This document shows positions 10,682-21,515 of a stretch of 64,000 nt of DNA, piece by piece (position 1 is the first letter of the stretch; each line of letters starts with the position of its first letter). Location: NCBI RefSeq assembly GCF_019279795.1, contig NC_056731.1, forward strand, positions 860,489,999 to 860,553,998, written 5' to 3'. The DNA is from Protopterus annectens (Eukaryota; Chordata; Ceratodontiformes; Protopteridae). The position numbers were made by a program, and so were the translations under genes. Below the pieces are notes generated by a model. The model saw only the letters and a list, made by a program, of their open reading frames with translations, searched no databases and was not told the origin of the DNA.

Positions 10682-11720
10682 TTTCCCAAAAGACCCTCCT
10701 CTCCAAGGAGGTGCAGGATGTCATCTTGGAGGCCAGAAGACCTTCTACTAGAAAAGCCTACTCCACCAAATGGAAACGGTTTTGTGCCTGGAATCAGAAA
10801 AAGGGCCAGAATCCTTGGGTAATAAATTTACCTCAAATTTTACAGTACCTAGCTGAGATGTTAAACAGTGGACTTTCCTTCTCCTCCATCAAAATCCATG
10901 CTTCAGCCATTTCTGCACAATACAACACAGATCCTCCTTTATTCTCTCATCCTCTATTAAGACAGTTCCTCAGAGGGGCTAAGAATATAAAACCCCCAAG
11001 GAAACCACCAGTCCCTGCTTGAGACCTCAACTTCATATTGGAAAAGCTGACCCTTCCTCCATTTGAGCCAGCTGCTTCAACAGAACTACAATACTTGTCA
11101 TGGAAAACAGCCTTCCTTCTGGCTATCACCTCAGCACGCAGGGTTTCGGAACTACAGGCCCTCATGGCTGTGCAACATTTCATCATTTTCCATCAGGACA
11201 GAGTTTCCTTACGAACCAACCCTACCTTTATGCCAAAGGTAGTATCCAGTGTAGCCTTGAATCAGACTATCCACTTACCTACCTTTTACCCTAACCCACA
11301 AAACAAAGGGGAAAGACTACTGCATTCCTTGGACATTCACAGACAACTTCGTTATTATTTGGACAGGACAAAGCCATTCAGGAAATCGAGCAACTCTTTG
11401 TGTCCTATGCTACAGGTGCTCAAGGAAAGGCTATCTCCAAACAGACAATCTCAAAATGGATAGCCCACTGCATACGCTTTTGTTACTCATTTCATGGAAA
11501 AGCTGTGCCTTCAAGCATCAGATCCCACTCCACAAGGGCCACAGCTACCTCTGCAGCTTTCCTCAGGGGGGTTCCTACCAAGGACATTTTGGAAGCAGCC
11601 ACTTGGAGTTCAGTGCACACTTTCTCCAAACACTATCACCTTCCACTTTACTCTAAATCTAGAGCGGGATTTGCCACAGCTGTCTTGCAGGGCATCCTTG
11701 CTCCTCCTAGTTCCACTTAG
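10640..11720 (+). pseudogene. DIRS-1 tyrosine recombinase, broken
   Basis: Starts with KEVQDVILEARRPSTRKAYS, the usual amino-terminal SAM-like region of DIRS recombinases. A TGA at 11020-11022 interrupts PPVPA/DLNFILEKL; DIRS-2 has a Trp codon at this place, so it is a point mutation. A frameshift near 11390 separates YYLDRTKPFRKS from the C-terminal part. Catalytic residues are recognisable: Arg in TSARRVSELQAL, His and Arg in SHSTRATATSAAFLRG, and the nucleophilic Tyr in FSKHYHL (codon at 11634-11636). The enzyme would integrate a circular DNA copy without target duplication. Because of two lesions it is not expected to be made whole. Confidence 0.8.
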
Positions 11721-11760
11721 TGCCTGCCACCCCTACTTAGCTTTGGGATTCTACCCATCT

Positions 11761-11853
11761 GTTATGACTGCAGCTGTATGCACGATGAACATAGTACAGT
11801 TTTGTACCTACCATAAATGTAGATGTTCGAGTGCTCATACAGCTGCAGTCCAG
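11761..11853 (+). repeat. DIRS-1 internal complementary region
   Basis: The left half (to about 11792) is the reverse complement of the DIRS-1 left end and the right half (from about 11793) that of the right end (12198-12246). They are joined as ...GAACAT/AGTACAG..., which defines the circle junction. This structure is diagnostic for DIRS elements and is thought to template completion of the termini. Confidence 0.85.
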
Positions 11854-12035
11854 GTTTCCCTCCCTCCATCCCCTCTTAGGACAGGCCTTATGACAAAAAC
11901 CTTCTCATACAACCTATTTGGGGTATTCTTTGATGGTGTATTTGCTTGCAAACTACTGTTTTTTGATTATTCTATATTGCATGATTACATAAGTTTATGT
12001 TTTGCCTTCCTTCTGGGGGCACCTGACATCTGGGG

Positions 12036-12246
12036 CAAGAAAAACTGAAGAAGATGGCGTCGGCTGGCTCTTTTATACCCCTGCCGCACTGACATCAGGG
12101 AAGAAGCGACGACAACCGATGCCGGACCTAGACTTTGGAATTCGGCCGACCGAGGACCCGCCTGACAGCAGGATAACCCATCTGTTATGACTGCAGCTGT
12201 ATGAGCACTCGAACATCTACATTTATGGTAGGTACAAAACTGTACT
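12036..12246 (-). repeat. DIRS-1 right inverted terminal repeat
   Basis: Reverse complement of the left repeat with only a few differences up to the GCAGTCATAACAG block, followed by a unique outer end (to 12246) that is copied in the ICR. PLE-1 coding sequence resumes immediately after it. Confidence 0.88.
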
Positions 12247-13500
12247 TTCTGGTGAAAGAAAAGTCTTACAGGAACTCAAAGGTGATAAAAATGTTAGGGT
12301 TATGAACCCCGACCGAGGTAAAGGGATGGTTATCATGGACTATGTTGATTATTCTAGCAAAATGTTTAGTATTTTGAATGAGTTAAAAGCTTACATCAGG
12401 TTATCTAGAAATTAAGTTTACATTACTTACTCCAAAATTTACTTTAGTTTGTTTGATATGGTTTTGCAAGGAACTCTTCCAAACTCATTATTTGATTTTA
12501 TTAATGTTGATAAGCCAGTGATTCCATCTATTTTTGGGATACTGAAATTTCCAAGAGCTCCACTGACCCACCATTAAGACAGCTTGTAGCTGCCAGGAGA
12601 TCAAAAACTGACCCTTGTGGCTTATGTTGACTTCACTTATAAGCGTTTATTGAATGGTTTCAAACATATCTTAAAAGATTCTTGGCACTTTTTGGTTGAA
12701 GTCAACAACACCCCTTTTATGGGAGACACTGTTTTTGTTGCAGTTGATGTCGGAAATTTGTTTTCTGTAATACCCTACAGTACAGTTTTTCTAACAATGA
12801 TTTACTGATTGCAAACCAATTAATGGATTTAATTTTACACAATAACTTTGTATATTTAAAGGGGAATTTTTTTCACCAAGTTTCAGAGGTAGCAAGGAAG
12901 GCCAAATGTGCAATTTTTTTATGCAAACATTGTTATGGCCTTATGGGAGTCCAACCATGTGTTTAACTCCCCATTTATTGTCTGTGCTTTGAAGTATTAT
13001 AGATAACTTGATGGCATATTGATTTTTTTCGGAAAGGTGAGCAGTCCAGTTTGTTGGACTGTGACATACATTAATAAAACTAATGACTTTCTACACGTTA
13101 CTTGCTGTTATGACTTTTAGAAGATTAATTACTGTGATGTCACCATTAAGAAGAACATTGACAAAGGGAGTTACACTTCCACTATTTTTCAGAAGGGAAA
13201 CATACTCTCTTTCCTTTACTTTAACAGTAATCACCCTTTGTGTGAAAAAAAGAACATAGTTAAAGGGCAGGTGGTGCAACTTTCAAGAATGGTTATGGAT
13301 GATCAGATTTTTTTTTATTCAAACTTGACACAATAATTGGGATATTTAGAGATAGATGTTACCCTACATCTATGCTTGAAGAAGTTAAAAAGGCCATTGT
13401 TAAGGATAGAATGACAAAACATGTTCTTATTTTGCTGGTTTAAATGTTGATAGACTTGTGGTGAGGTTCCAATGAAACTACCAGACTGACACAGGGAGCA
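12247..13500 (+). pseudogene. PLE-1 reverse transcriptase remnant
   Basis: Frames in succession give SGERKVLQELKGDKN, VRVMNPDRGKGMVIMD (ADKG-like block of Penelope RTs), then FVAVDVGNLFSVIPY, matching the DVSSLYTxIP-type motif A that carries a catalytic Asp. Further on, FVYLKGNFFHQVSEVA occupies the place of the usual Q-x-x-G-x-AMG block, but that block is destroyed. The motif-C place reads about LDGIL instead of a D-D pair. Stops are frequent. The family identification is firm from order and wording of the blocks; activity is excluded. Confidence 0.6.
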
Positions 13501-13689
13501 ACAATTCCAATATGAAGCACTCTATGGTGATTCCTTACAGCACTGGCATGCACAATATTACAGCAGTTTTGAGGTCATCTTGGAGCTTGACTTTTTCCTA
13601 GGAGGTGAAGAAAAAAATAGGTGAGTTTCCATTAGTGACCTATAGCAGAGGTAGAAACCTCAAAAGCATTTTGGAAAGTGGTACCATGG

Positions 13690-13836
13690 TAAAGTGGTTT
13701 CCAGTATGAACAAATGTGGTATGTGTAGATATTGTAAATACACTAACAAATGTCCCTATGTAAGTGTTGAGAGATACAATAGAAGTATATCCTGCTCTGG
13801 AAGGGTAAATTGTTACACTAAAAATGTAGTGTGTTT

Positions 13837-13897
<61 letters not shown>

Positions 13898-14130
13898 CTG
13901 TCCTGCATTTTATGTTGGTAAGACAACCAGAAAATTGATGGACAGGACATACAAACATTTGTACAGCATCCGTAAGGGCAACAGCAAAAAATGCCCTGCA
14001 TACTACGCATACGCAGAGATGTAGTGACTTCAGCAAGCACATCTTCTTTGTTATTGACAGAATATTTTTTAGTGATCAAGGGGGTGACTTTTAACAATAA
14101 ACTTAAATAAAGGAATTGAACTGGCAAATA
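13690..14130 (+). pseudogene. PLE-1 GIY-YIG endonuclease remnant
   Basis: MNKCGMCRYCKYTNKCPY resembles the cysteine-rich linker between RT and nuclease in Penelope-like proteins. After KNVVCLT the frame runs into a (TA)n tract (13841-13893), and then CPAFYVGKTTRKLMDRTYKH and LYSIRKGN follow in another frame: the YVGKT block, catalytic-type Arg and His of the GIY-YIG fold. Such nucleases nick the target DNA. The microsatellite lies exactly between the two beta-strand motifs and probably grew from an AT-rich codon run, since PLE-2 and PLE-3 have V-I-Y there. Confidence 0.65.
13841..13893. repeat. (TA)n microsatellite inside PLE-1
   Basis: About 26 uninterrupted TA units interrupting the GIY-YIG region of PLE-1. 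Open frames on both strands across it are artefacts of the repeat. Confidence 0.97.
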
Positions 14131-14180
14131 AGGTTGAATGCATGTGTATTACCAGGTTTAAATGACTGAACCCTTGGCGA

Positions 14181-16577
14181 CATGAACACGATTTTACAGT
14201 TTGTTATGAAGATTTTTCATTCCTTTTTCCTATTAAATGGATTTTGATTAACATTATTACATTTTACTATTTTCTCATTAGCATGTACATATTTCATGTA
14301 AAACATGCAGTTTTACCATGGGGTTTAAAGCATTCTTATGACGGTGAACTGCCTTCTCCTGTTAGAAAAGAACTTGTACACGATGGATGTTTTTAGAGTA
14401 TGCATGACTGGAAGATAGCATATAATAGAAAATTATAACACTGAGATACTGCACAAATTATAAAGTCCTATCCTGATATTCATGATCATATTGTGCAGCT
14501 GTATACATTACATTATCTCTCTACATTCAGTATATCACCAGGGCTTATCAGGATTTGTACACATGAATTGTGGTAGTCCCCAGGGACATATGATTCCATT
14601 CCTGTTTTTTGGAATATGAGTGCCAGAGCACCTAGTACATCAGTGCATAATAGGTAGTCCTGTGCTTAGGCTGTATAGCCTAACAGTGCTACACAGTGCA
14701 ACAACAACATAAAACAGTCAGTTAAGGTAAGTCTGTTTTACCAAGTAGCTGTGTGTAGCTTACCATGCTGTGCTTTGGTTCACTGTCATGTCTGACTGTG
14801 ATTCATAAAAACAATCACAGTCATTAGATATGAAGGCATACCAGGATTTTTTTATCATATTATTATGGTAGCGTGGGTATTAGGGGATCAGGTAATGTGC
14901 AAGATCCTACTGACAGGAGCTCACTAGCATTACTGTATGTGGGCAGGACAAGGTTGCATGAGGTAGCAGGTTTGCTTGCATCACAGGGACTCTGCTGCCA
15001 GTAGGGATTTTACTACCATGCAACTGGTGTGTTTTTTCCCCACTTTGGCAAGTTTAATATGCTGCTAAACACTGTTTGCTTGTCCTGGATTTGTAGTGAC
15101 TTGTGATTTTCACGTTACACTCATGAGTACAATGAGATGTTTGTGAGAACTGATAAATCTGCCCTGTAGGTTACTGTATGGAGACCAGCCAGTGCCCTGA
15201 CAGTGCTACCTGCATGAGTAAAGTATGGTGCAGGAGTGGGTTTGTTTGCTTTTGCACTCAGTGCATGAAGTACTTTATAACACAATGGGCAAGTCCACAA
15301 GTGTGGCCTTGCCCCACTGTGTTCATATATTTGTGAATCAGACCATTTTAGAATGTAGTTATACTGCAAAGCAGCCATGCTCTACTACACACCGGTGATT
15401 ATGAATAGGGCCATCAGTTGCAGTATTAACGTTTCTTAACTTAAGCTTTTAAGTACAATGTTTGTTTGTTTGTTTTATTTTTCTACAATTAAACATTATT
15501 TGTTTTATGTAAGACACAGGATCAAATTCTGAAAGAGTTGCTTTCAGTGTAAGTCTCTGCTGATTCTGAAAGACCTGCTCTTAGTGTCAGTGACTTACTT
15601 CAGAGAAAGACCTATCTACAAACAGGCTTACTGTGGGGGTCACTTACACTGACAGCAAGTCTTTTGGAACTGGGGCCACAAGGTTGTTGCATTTTAGTGT
15701 ATTTTAGCCTGTATAAATAGTTTGACAGTATTAATACTGTACTTGTTTCCTTCACATATTAGGAAATTAAAGATATTTCCACAAAAAAATTGTCTTCATT
15801 CTTGCAGTATATATGTTCTATACCAGAAGGTTGAATAAACCAAAATTACTAGAAATGTACTAATATTACATTTGACAATCATTCTTGGCCTGTAATAAAT
15901 ATGGTGGAATGATAAGTAGAATATATAGGATTAAACAAATCAAAGAGCATACATAAAAATAAAAAAAGTCTTGAAAGTAATAATAAAAATTCTGTTATGT
16001 TTTCTAGTAAGAATTTGCTGAGAGAAATTGTACAGTATTTGCAGAACTACTGGCACTGAAAACTTGTGTCAGAAATAAATCAAAAGAGAAGACTGAAAGC
16101 AGAGTACATAACAAAGCAAACAGCAGGATATTAGCTCTAAGCTTTTATTATTGTGAACAAAATATCCCGTCAGTGATTAAGGATTATGGCAATTCAGATT
16201 CATGCTGTCATATTGTTATAGTGTTACTAAAAACAGCACATACAAGAAGAAAAATGAAATACAGAACGTGCATGTTCAAAGAAAAAAGGGCAAGATTATT
16301 CCACTACAGAAAATACCAAAAAGAGGTTTTAAATATTGCAAAGTACGACATACAACATACTAAAAACTGCTGATGAGTAGTAGTGTATAAATTCTTATAG
16401 TTCCTTTCTGTTGCATTGATCAAAATGTGAAAATTGCTTTCCATATCCTATTGCTGCCGTTCCTGTGATTCTGTCCATGATTCATAGACAGGTTGTGTCA
16501 TATGTAGCATGCATTTGAACAGGAACTGGCCATGCACAGACTGGCAGGTCTATCAGCGATTTATAGTCTCATCCCTT
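14181..16577. other. Spacer, with one stretch resembling the PLE-1 left part
   Basis: No gene recognised. Bases 15090-15162 resemble 5995-6068 in direct orientation over about 70 bases (both contain ACTCATGAGTACA and GAGATGTTTG), so an unidentified repeat or a second PLE fragment may be present. The rest, including the 66-aa frame near 16173, looks like noncoding sequence. Confidence 0.4.
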
Positions 16578-16757
16578 GATGTTCTTCGTATTTCACTGTT
16601 GCAGTCATCACACTTGGGTTGTCTGGCTGCAGATAGCCCTCAGTCAACCCGAATACCAGAGTCTTGGGATTTCTGCGTCGGATGCCGTCGCTTCTTCCAT
16701 GATGTCAGGTCGTCAGGGGTATAAAACAGGCAGCCGACGCCATTACATCTGTCTTTC
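16578..16757 (+). repeat. DIRS-2 left inverted terminal repeat with TATA box
   Basis: Contains CACTGTTGCAGTCATCACAC, matching the right end in reverse, a TATAAAA at 16720-16726, and the CAGCCGACGCCAT block shared with DIRS-1. Confidence 0.8.
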
Positions 16758-16898
16758 TTGCGGAGAGGGAGCCCAAAGCCGAAGCAGTTCGCAAGTGCTG
16801 GTCGGCCTCTACCTGAAATTTTCATTTTTCGAGTTTCAAACCTGAAGTCTTCTAAGGCTAAGTACCCCGTTGGGGATTCTTTTTTCTTGCTCTAACCA

Positions 16899-18606
16899 AT
16901 GTCAGAAAAAGTTAACAATTGTCTTGCCTGCGTTACCTGTTTAGGCCCAGACCACAACGTTCCTCGCTGTTGGTTTTGTGCCTTAACGCCCGAACCATTC
17001 ATCATCGGGCTATTTTTGTCGCTAAATTCTTTCGCTCTCATTCGCTGTATTCCAAAATGGCTTCGTTAAGCCATCCGCCTACCGATCTTCTGAAAAAGCG
17101 TAAAGATAAAGACTGAGACAGACCACATAGGTCCAAAACTGCCGATGACGCTTCCATTAAACTAGTCGCCAGTCCGCCGGTACTCAGCGAGGCACCTTTG
17201 CAGCCCCTGATGCCCGCTTCTACAGATTCACAGGCCTCTGCTGAGACCCATTCGGAGTCCGGTATGCCTCGAGATGCTTCTTCAACTATGGAACATGTGG
17301 ATGTCTCTACCCTGGATGGGTCCGGAGCCGCTGTGCAGGCAACAGCTTCTGAGGGTGTATTCCAACCTACTGATGTTCGCATTAAATCGACTTCATTTTC
17401 AGCTAAAACTACTGAGTTTCTCAGGCCCAGAGTATGCACTACGCCTAGAAAACCGATGACCAAATGCATGCTCAAGCTCCCATGCCACAAAACAAATGCG
17501 TAGAATGGCTGAAGACCTTATCACCCTAATTAGGGGAAGCCAGCCTTCCCCTGCTAAGAGACAAAGTATTGAGTTTTTTTCAGTTTCTACAGACCAGGAG
17601 TCCGATGACTCTGACCCTTCTGATTACCAGGACATATCCTTATCAACCTTTGTGGATTCAGATGCAGAGGAATCCATTCCCTTTGCCTCCCCTCCAGAGG
17701 ATTTTTCTTTTGGTGAAACCTTGCATACTTTAAGAGATCATTTCCACTGGGAATGTCAGGACTATCCTCAGTCCAAAAAGAGACTCAGAGAATTTTTAGA
17801 TTTACCTCAGCACAGGCCTGTAGCTATACCCCCTGTCCTGGATGTTGTAGATGATGTCTTCATGGAATCCAGTCTTACTCCAGACACTTTACCACCTGCT
17901 CCTAGAAAACCTGACAAGGTACTACAGAGTACCTGATTCTCACAAATTTCTCTTTAAGAATCCTACTGTGGATCCAGAGACCATTTCCCAGGGACCTCAC
18001 GGTATTAAGGCTACTACAACCAAAAACCCTACTCCTTCAGACAGGGATTCCAGAGCTTTAGACAGATGGGGTACGAAGGTATATACCTCTGCAACTCTTG
18101 CCATCAGGGCATTGAATTGCCAGTTTCACATGTTGAAGTACCAGCAACATATTATGAAACTTATTAAACATAAAATGGTGTTATTTACATATTGTGCAGA
18201 AAATAAAGATTTACAAGAGTTAATGCATTCTGCAAACCAAGTTAGTAAGCATACTTTGCAGTGTGGCTTTGATGCCTTAGAAGCATCTTGCAGGGCTACA
18301 GTCACCGGGTCTGTACTGAGAAGGCATGCTTGGATGAAGGAACAAACCTTGCCAGACCATGTCAAATCCAAATTACTAGATGCTCCTTTAAATCAGGACC
18401 ATTTGTTTGGCATCAGTGCAGAAGAGGTTCTTAAAAAGATGGAAGAAAAAGCTAAATCTATGCAAACTGTTAAGAATTCTTCTATATTCAGTAGGCATTG
18501 GCCTTCAAAAAAACTTGTCTTTTACAGCCCCTTCCAGGCCTTCTTAGTCCACAAACAGGGGAACCAGACCACCAAGACTACAGTCTCAGGGTATGCAGAG
18601 ATCTAA
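16899..18606 (+). pseudogene. DIRS-2 Gag remnant
   Basis: Begins with an ATG reading MSEKVNNC as in DIRS-1. The Cys/His cluster is shortened: the stretch with H17-H21 of DIRS-1 is missing and the text goes straight to CLGPDHNVPRCWFC. A stop soon follows, then other frames give DSDAEESIPFASPPEDFSFG, ETLHTLRDHFHWECQDY, FHMLKYQQ and CGFDALEASCRATVTGS. The basic tail is poorly preserved. At least three frame changes are needed to follow the homology, so no Gag protein is expected. Confidence 0.75.
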
Positions 18607-18659
18607 ACAATGGAGTGTTCCCACCTCAAAAAGAGGGAGTGGTAAGCCACCCCCTTATG

Positions 18660-20110
18660 GAAAAAGTTCACAATGACTTTGCAATTATCCTTCCCAACCC
18701 TGCCCAACTGCTTAAGCCCCTAGGAGGAAAACTTGCCCTTCATGCCAAAAACTAGATGTCCATTACTCATGACCAATGGGTTGTAAACATTGTATCCCAG
18801 GGGTACAGATTCTACTTCCACTCACTGCCAACCCCAAGCAGGTTTCCAGACCTTCCTCCAAACCAGTAGGCAGAGGCTCAAAAGCAAGTACTTTCCCTGC
18901 TCAATATCAGGGCCATTCAACCTGTTCCAGTACAGCAAAGGGGACAGGGTTTCTACTCCAGACTGTTCCTGGTGCCCAGAAAAGAGGGCTCTTGGCCCTG
19001 TTCTGGATCTATCAATTCTCAACACTTTTCTGGTGGTCCCAAAATTCAAAATGCTTACCCTACAACAGCTTCTCCCTATGCTAGCCAAGGATGCCTGGTT
19101 AGTCACCCTAGACTTAAAAGAAGCTTATCTGCACATCCCCATAAGGGAGTCTTGCAGGAAATATCTACACTTCAGGGCAGGCTCTATGCATTATCAGTTC
19201 TCTGCACTTCCCTTTGGCTTATCTACTGTGCCCAGAGTATTCACAAAGTGCCTGGCTCCAGCCATTGCATACCGCAGGCAGAAAATTATCCACATTTTCC
19301 CATACTTGGACGATTGCCTGATTCAGGCGGACAGTCAGGAATTGCTACTTCAGCACCTGGCATTTGTAAAAAGACTCCTATCTTCATTGTGTACACCATC
19401 AACGAAAAGAAATCACAACTGGTGCCCAGTCAAAAAATTGTATTCCTGGGAGCAGGCTTGAACATAACTTCCCAGATGGCGTTTCTCACTCCAGAAAAAC
19501 AGGTCTATTTGAACAACTACTTCAAAAATGGCCACCAAAACCCAGATATCTGCAAGGAAAATACTGCAAGCCCTAGGGATCATGGCCTCATGCATTCTGC
19601 TAATTCCATATGCAAGACTGCATATGAGGAAACTTCAGTGGTACTTAAAAAGTCTTTGGTGCCAACATTCTCAGGACCTGGAAACAGTCATTCCTATCAT
19701 ACCTTGTCTAAGGGCAGAGTTCCTTTGATGGGCAGAAGCATGCAACCACAACAAGGGACTGCCTTTCACTCAACCCCTTGCCATCCAAATCCTGACTACA
19801 GACACATCAGACTATGCATGCAGGCTTACATGGCAGGCAAATGCATTCAGGGCAAGTGGAGCCCAGGACAAATCCTCCTGCATATCAATCAAAAAGAGAT
19901 GTTAGCTGTACAGTATTCTCTGACAGCCTTCCAGGACAGCTGCTGATAAAAACAGACAACACCACAGTTATGTGGTACATAAACAAGCAGGGGGAACCCA
20001 TTCTTACCCACTCTGCAGGTTAGCCATGGCCCTGTGGAACACAGCCTTGAGCAACCAAGTGCATCTACAAGCTCAATTCCTGCCAGGCAAACAGAATTCA
20101 CTGGCAGACG
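18660..20110 (+). pseudogene. DIRS-2 reverse transcriptase-RNase H remnant
   Basis: RT blocks LDLKEAYLHIPIRESCRKYL, FGLSTVPRVFTKCLAPAIAY and FPYLDDCLIQADSQE lie in one 223-aa frame (18790-19461), so the catalytic Asp residues are kept. Downstream frames give LLIPYARLHMRKLQWYLKSL and, at RNase H, KTDNTTVMWYINKQGEP at about 19948-19998 followed by LAMALWN. Stops and frameshifts occur between blocks. Same order as in DIRS-1. Confidence 0.78.
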
Positions 20111-20183
20111 ACTTAAGCATAAATCTCCTGGACTCACATGAGTAGAAATTGGAGCCCAACACCTTCAACCTTCTAATCCAGAG

Positions 20184-20558
20184 GTGGGGGACACCAGAGG
20201 TGGTCCTCTTGCCTCCCCCGAGAACCACCAGTTGAGCAAATTTTGCACCAGGAACCATCAGAGCAGGGCCTGGAAGGTGGATATCTTATCCTTTAAATGG
20301 GAAAACCTCTCAATTTATGCCTTTCCACCTCTGCCCCTCCTCTCTAAGGTACTACTCAAGATCAGACAGGATAACCCAAGAGCAATTCTTATTGCCCTAG
20401 ACTGGCCACACCAGCACTGGTACCCACTCTTACACAGTCTGACAACAGTGCCACCCTGGCACCTTCATCAGACACCTTCCCTGCTGTCTCAGCAGGAGGG
20501 ACAGATTTTGCATCCACAGCTGCATACCCTAAACCTTGCAGCCTGGCTTATCCCCTGA
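20184..20558 (+). pseudogene. DIRS-2 methyltransferase-like domain fragment
   Basis: Frame with LSKFCTRNHQSRAWKVDILS, YAFPPLPLLSKVLLKIRQ and AILIALDWPHQHWYPLLHSL, aligning with DIRS-1 10320-10600. The beginning (the WGxPxIDFFAT block) is disrupted. Confidence 0.65.
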
Positions 20559-20559
20559 G

Positions 20560-21515
20560 TACTCCACCAGCAACCCTCAGCAAACAGGTGCTAGATGTCA
20601 TTCTTGAGGCCAGAAGGCCTAGTACTAGGAAATCCTATGCTTAAAAGTGGAAAATATATTGTTCTTGGAATCAATCTCAAGGAAAGGACACAGCTGTGCC
20701 CTCCTTACCTCAAATCCTTGATTACCTAGCAGAGCTACTACACAGAGGCCTATCCTTCTCCTCCATTAAGATTCATGCCTCTGCCATCTCAGCTCATTAT
20801 AATACTGAGCCACCTTTATTCTCTCACCCTCTCATCAAACAGTTCTTGAGGGGCCAACAACTTAAGGCCCCATAGGAGAGCACCCACCCCTGCCTGGGAC
20901 CTTAACTTTGTACTGGAAAAGCTCAAGCTTCCCCCTTTTAAACCTGTGGCTTCAGCAGAGTTAAAATTCCTTTCTTGGAAAACAGCCTTGCTTTTAGCCA
21001 TTACCTCAGCTAGAAAGGGTGTCTGAGTTACAGGCACTAATGGCTGTGGAACCCTTCATTATTTGCCATGCTGACAGGGTTTCCCTTGGGACTAACCCAT
21101 CCTTTATGCCTAAGGTGGTCACCAGTGTGGCTCTAAACCAAGCCATCCATTTACCAACCCTCTTCCTTAATCCTCAGAATAAAGGGGAAAGGATCCTGCA
21201 CTCCTTGGACGTGCACAGACAGCTCAGGTTCTACCTTGACAGGACTAAACGTTTCAGAAAATCTGACCAGCTGCTAGTCAGCTTTGCTACAGGGGCAGAG
21301 GGCAAGGGCATTTCAAAGCAAACCATTTTCAAATGGATAGCACACTGCATCCATTTCTGCTACATGCATCATGGAAAACCTACCCGACAGGGGATCAGAA
21401 CACATTCCACTAGGGCTACTTCCACCTCTACAGCATTTCTCAGGGGAGTCCCTACCAGGGACATTCTGGAAGCTGCATCCCGGAGTTCTGTACACACCTT
21501 AACCAAGCATTACCA
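20560..21515 (+). pseudogene. DIRS-2 tyrosine recombinase remnant
   Basis: LSKQVLDVILEARRPSTRKS starts the domain in one frame; a TAA follows soon after. The longest frame (21019-21558, 179 aa) covers the catalytic region: SELQALMAVEPFIICHADRV, FMPKVVTSVALNQAIHLP, RTHSTRATSTSTAFLRGVP and LTKHYHL with the nucleophilic Tyr. The first catalytic Arg lies in TSARKG just upstream in a shifted frame. The last 13 residues of the frame are translated from the right terminal repeat, showing an in-place deletion junction. Confidence 0.75.

Larger units (their letters stand above)
6704..12246 (+). mobile_element. DIRS-type retrotransposon DIRS-1, complete structure
   Basis: About 5.5 kb with all the structural parts of a DIRS element: inverted terminal repeats, Gag, RT-RNase H with methyltransferase-like tail, tyrosine recombinase, and an internal complementary region (ICR) whose two halves are reverse complements of the outer left and right ends. 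The ends are set from the ICR: its left half matches the reverse complement of bases from 6704, its right half that of bases up to 12246. DIRS elements use a tyrosine recombinase on a circular intermediate and make no classical target-site duplication; none is seen. The inverted repeats are almost identical, indicating recent insertion, yet the RT and recombinase frames carry several lesions. Confidence 0.9.
5230..14180 (+). mobile_element. Penelope-like element PLE-1, split by DIRS-1
   Basis: Coding signatures of a Penelope-like retroelement lie on both sides of DIRS-1. The N-terminal part is at 6276-6703, RT remnants are at 12247-13500 and a GIY-YIG nuclease is at 13700-14130. Phrases typical of the family include YNISQIEI, YALLSKEFTFVP, MNPDRGKGMVIMD, DVGNLFSVIPY and CPAFYVGKTTRKL (the last after the microsatellite at 13841). 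A hammerhead-like motif lies at the left end on the opposite strand. Boundaries are approximate: the left one is set by the terminal-repeat-like sequence near 5290, the right one by loss of coding signal. Stops and frameshifts disable it. DIRS-1 must be younger because it interrupts the PLE frame. Confidence 0.7.

Noticed and set aside
13813-14127. Tyr-Ile repeat protein on the reverse strand
   Set aside because: Translation of the (TA)n tract; no domain on that strand.
17038-17490. 150-aa reverse-strand frame
   Set aside because: Antisense shadow of DIRS-2 gag; a similar one lies antisense to DIRS-1 gag.
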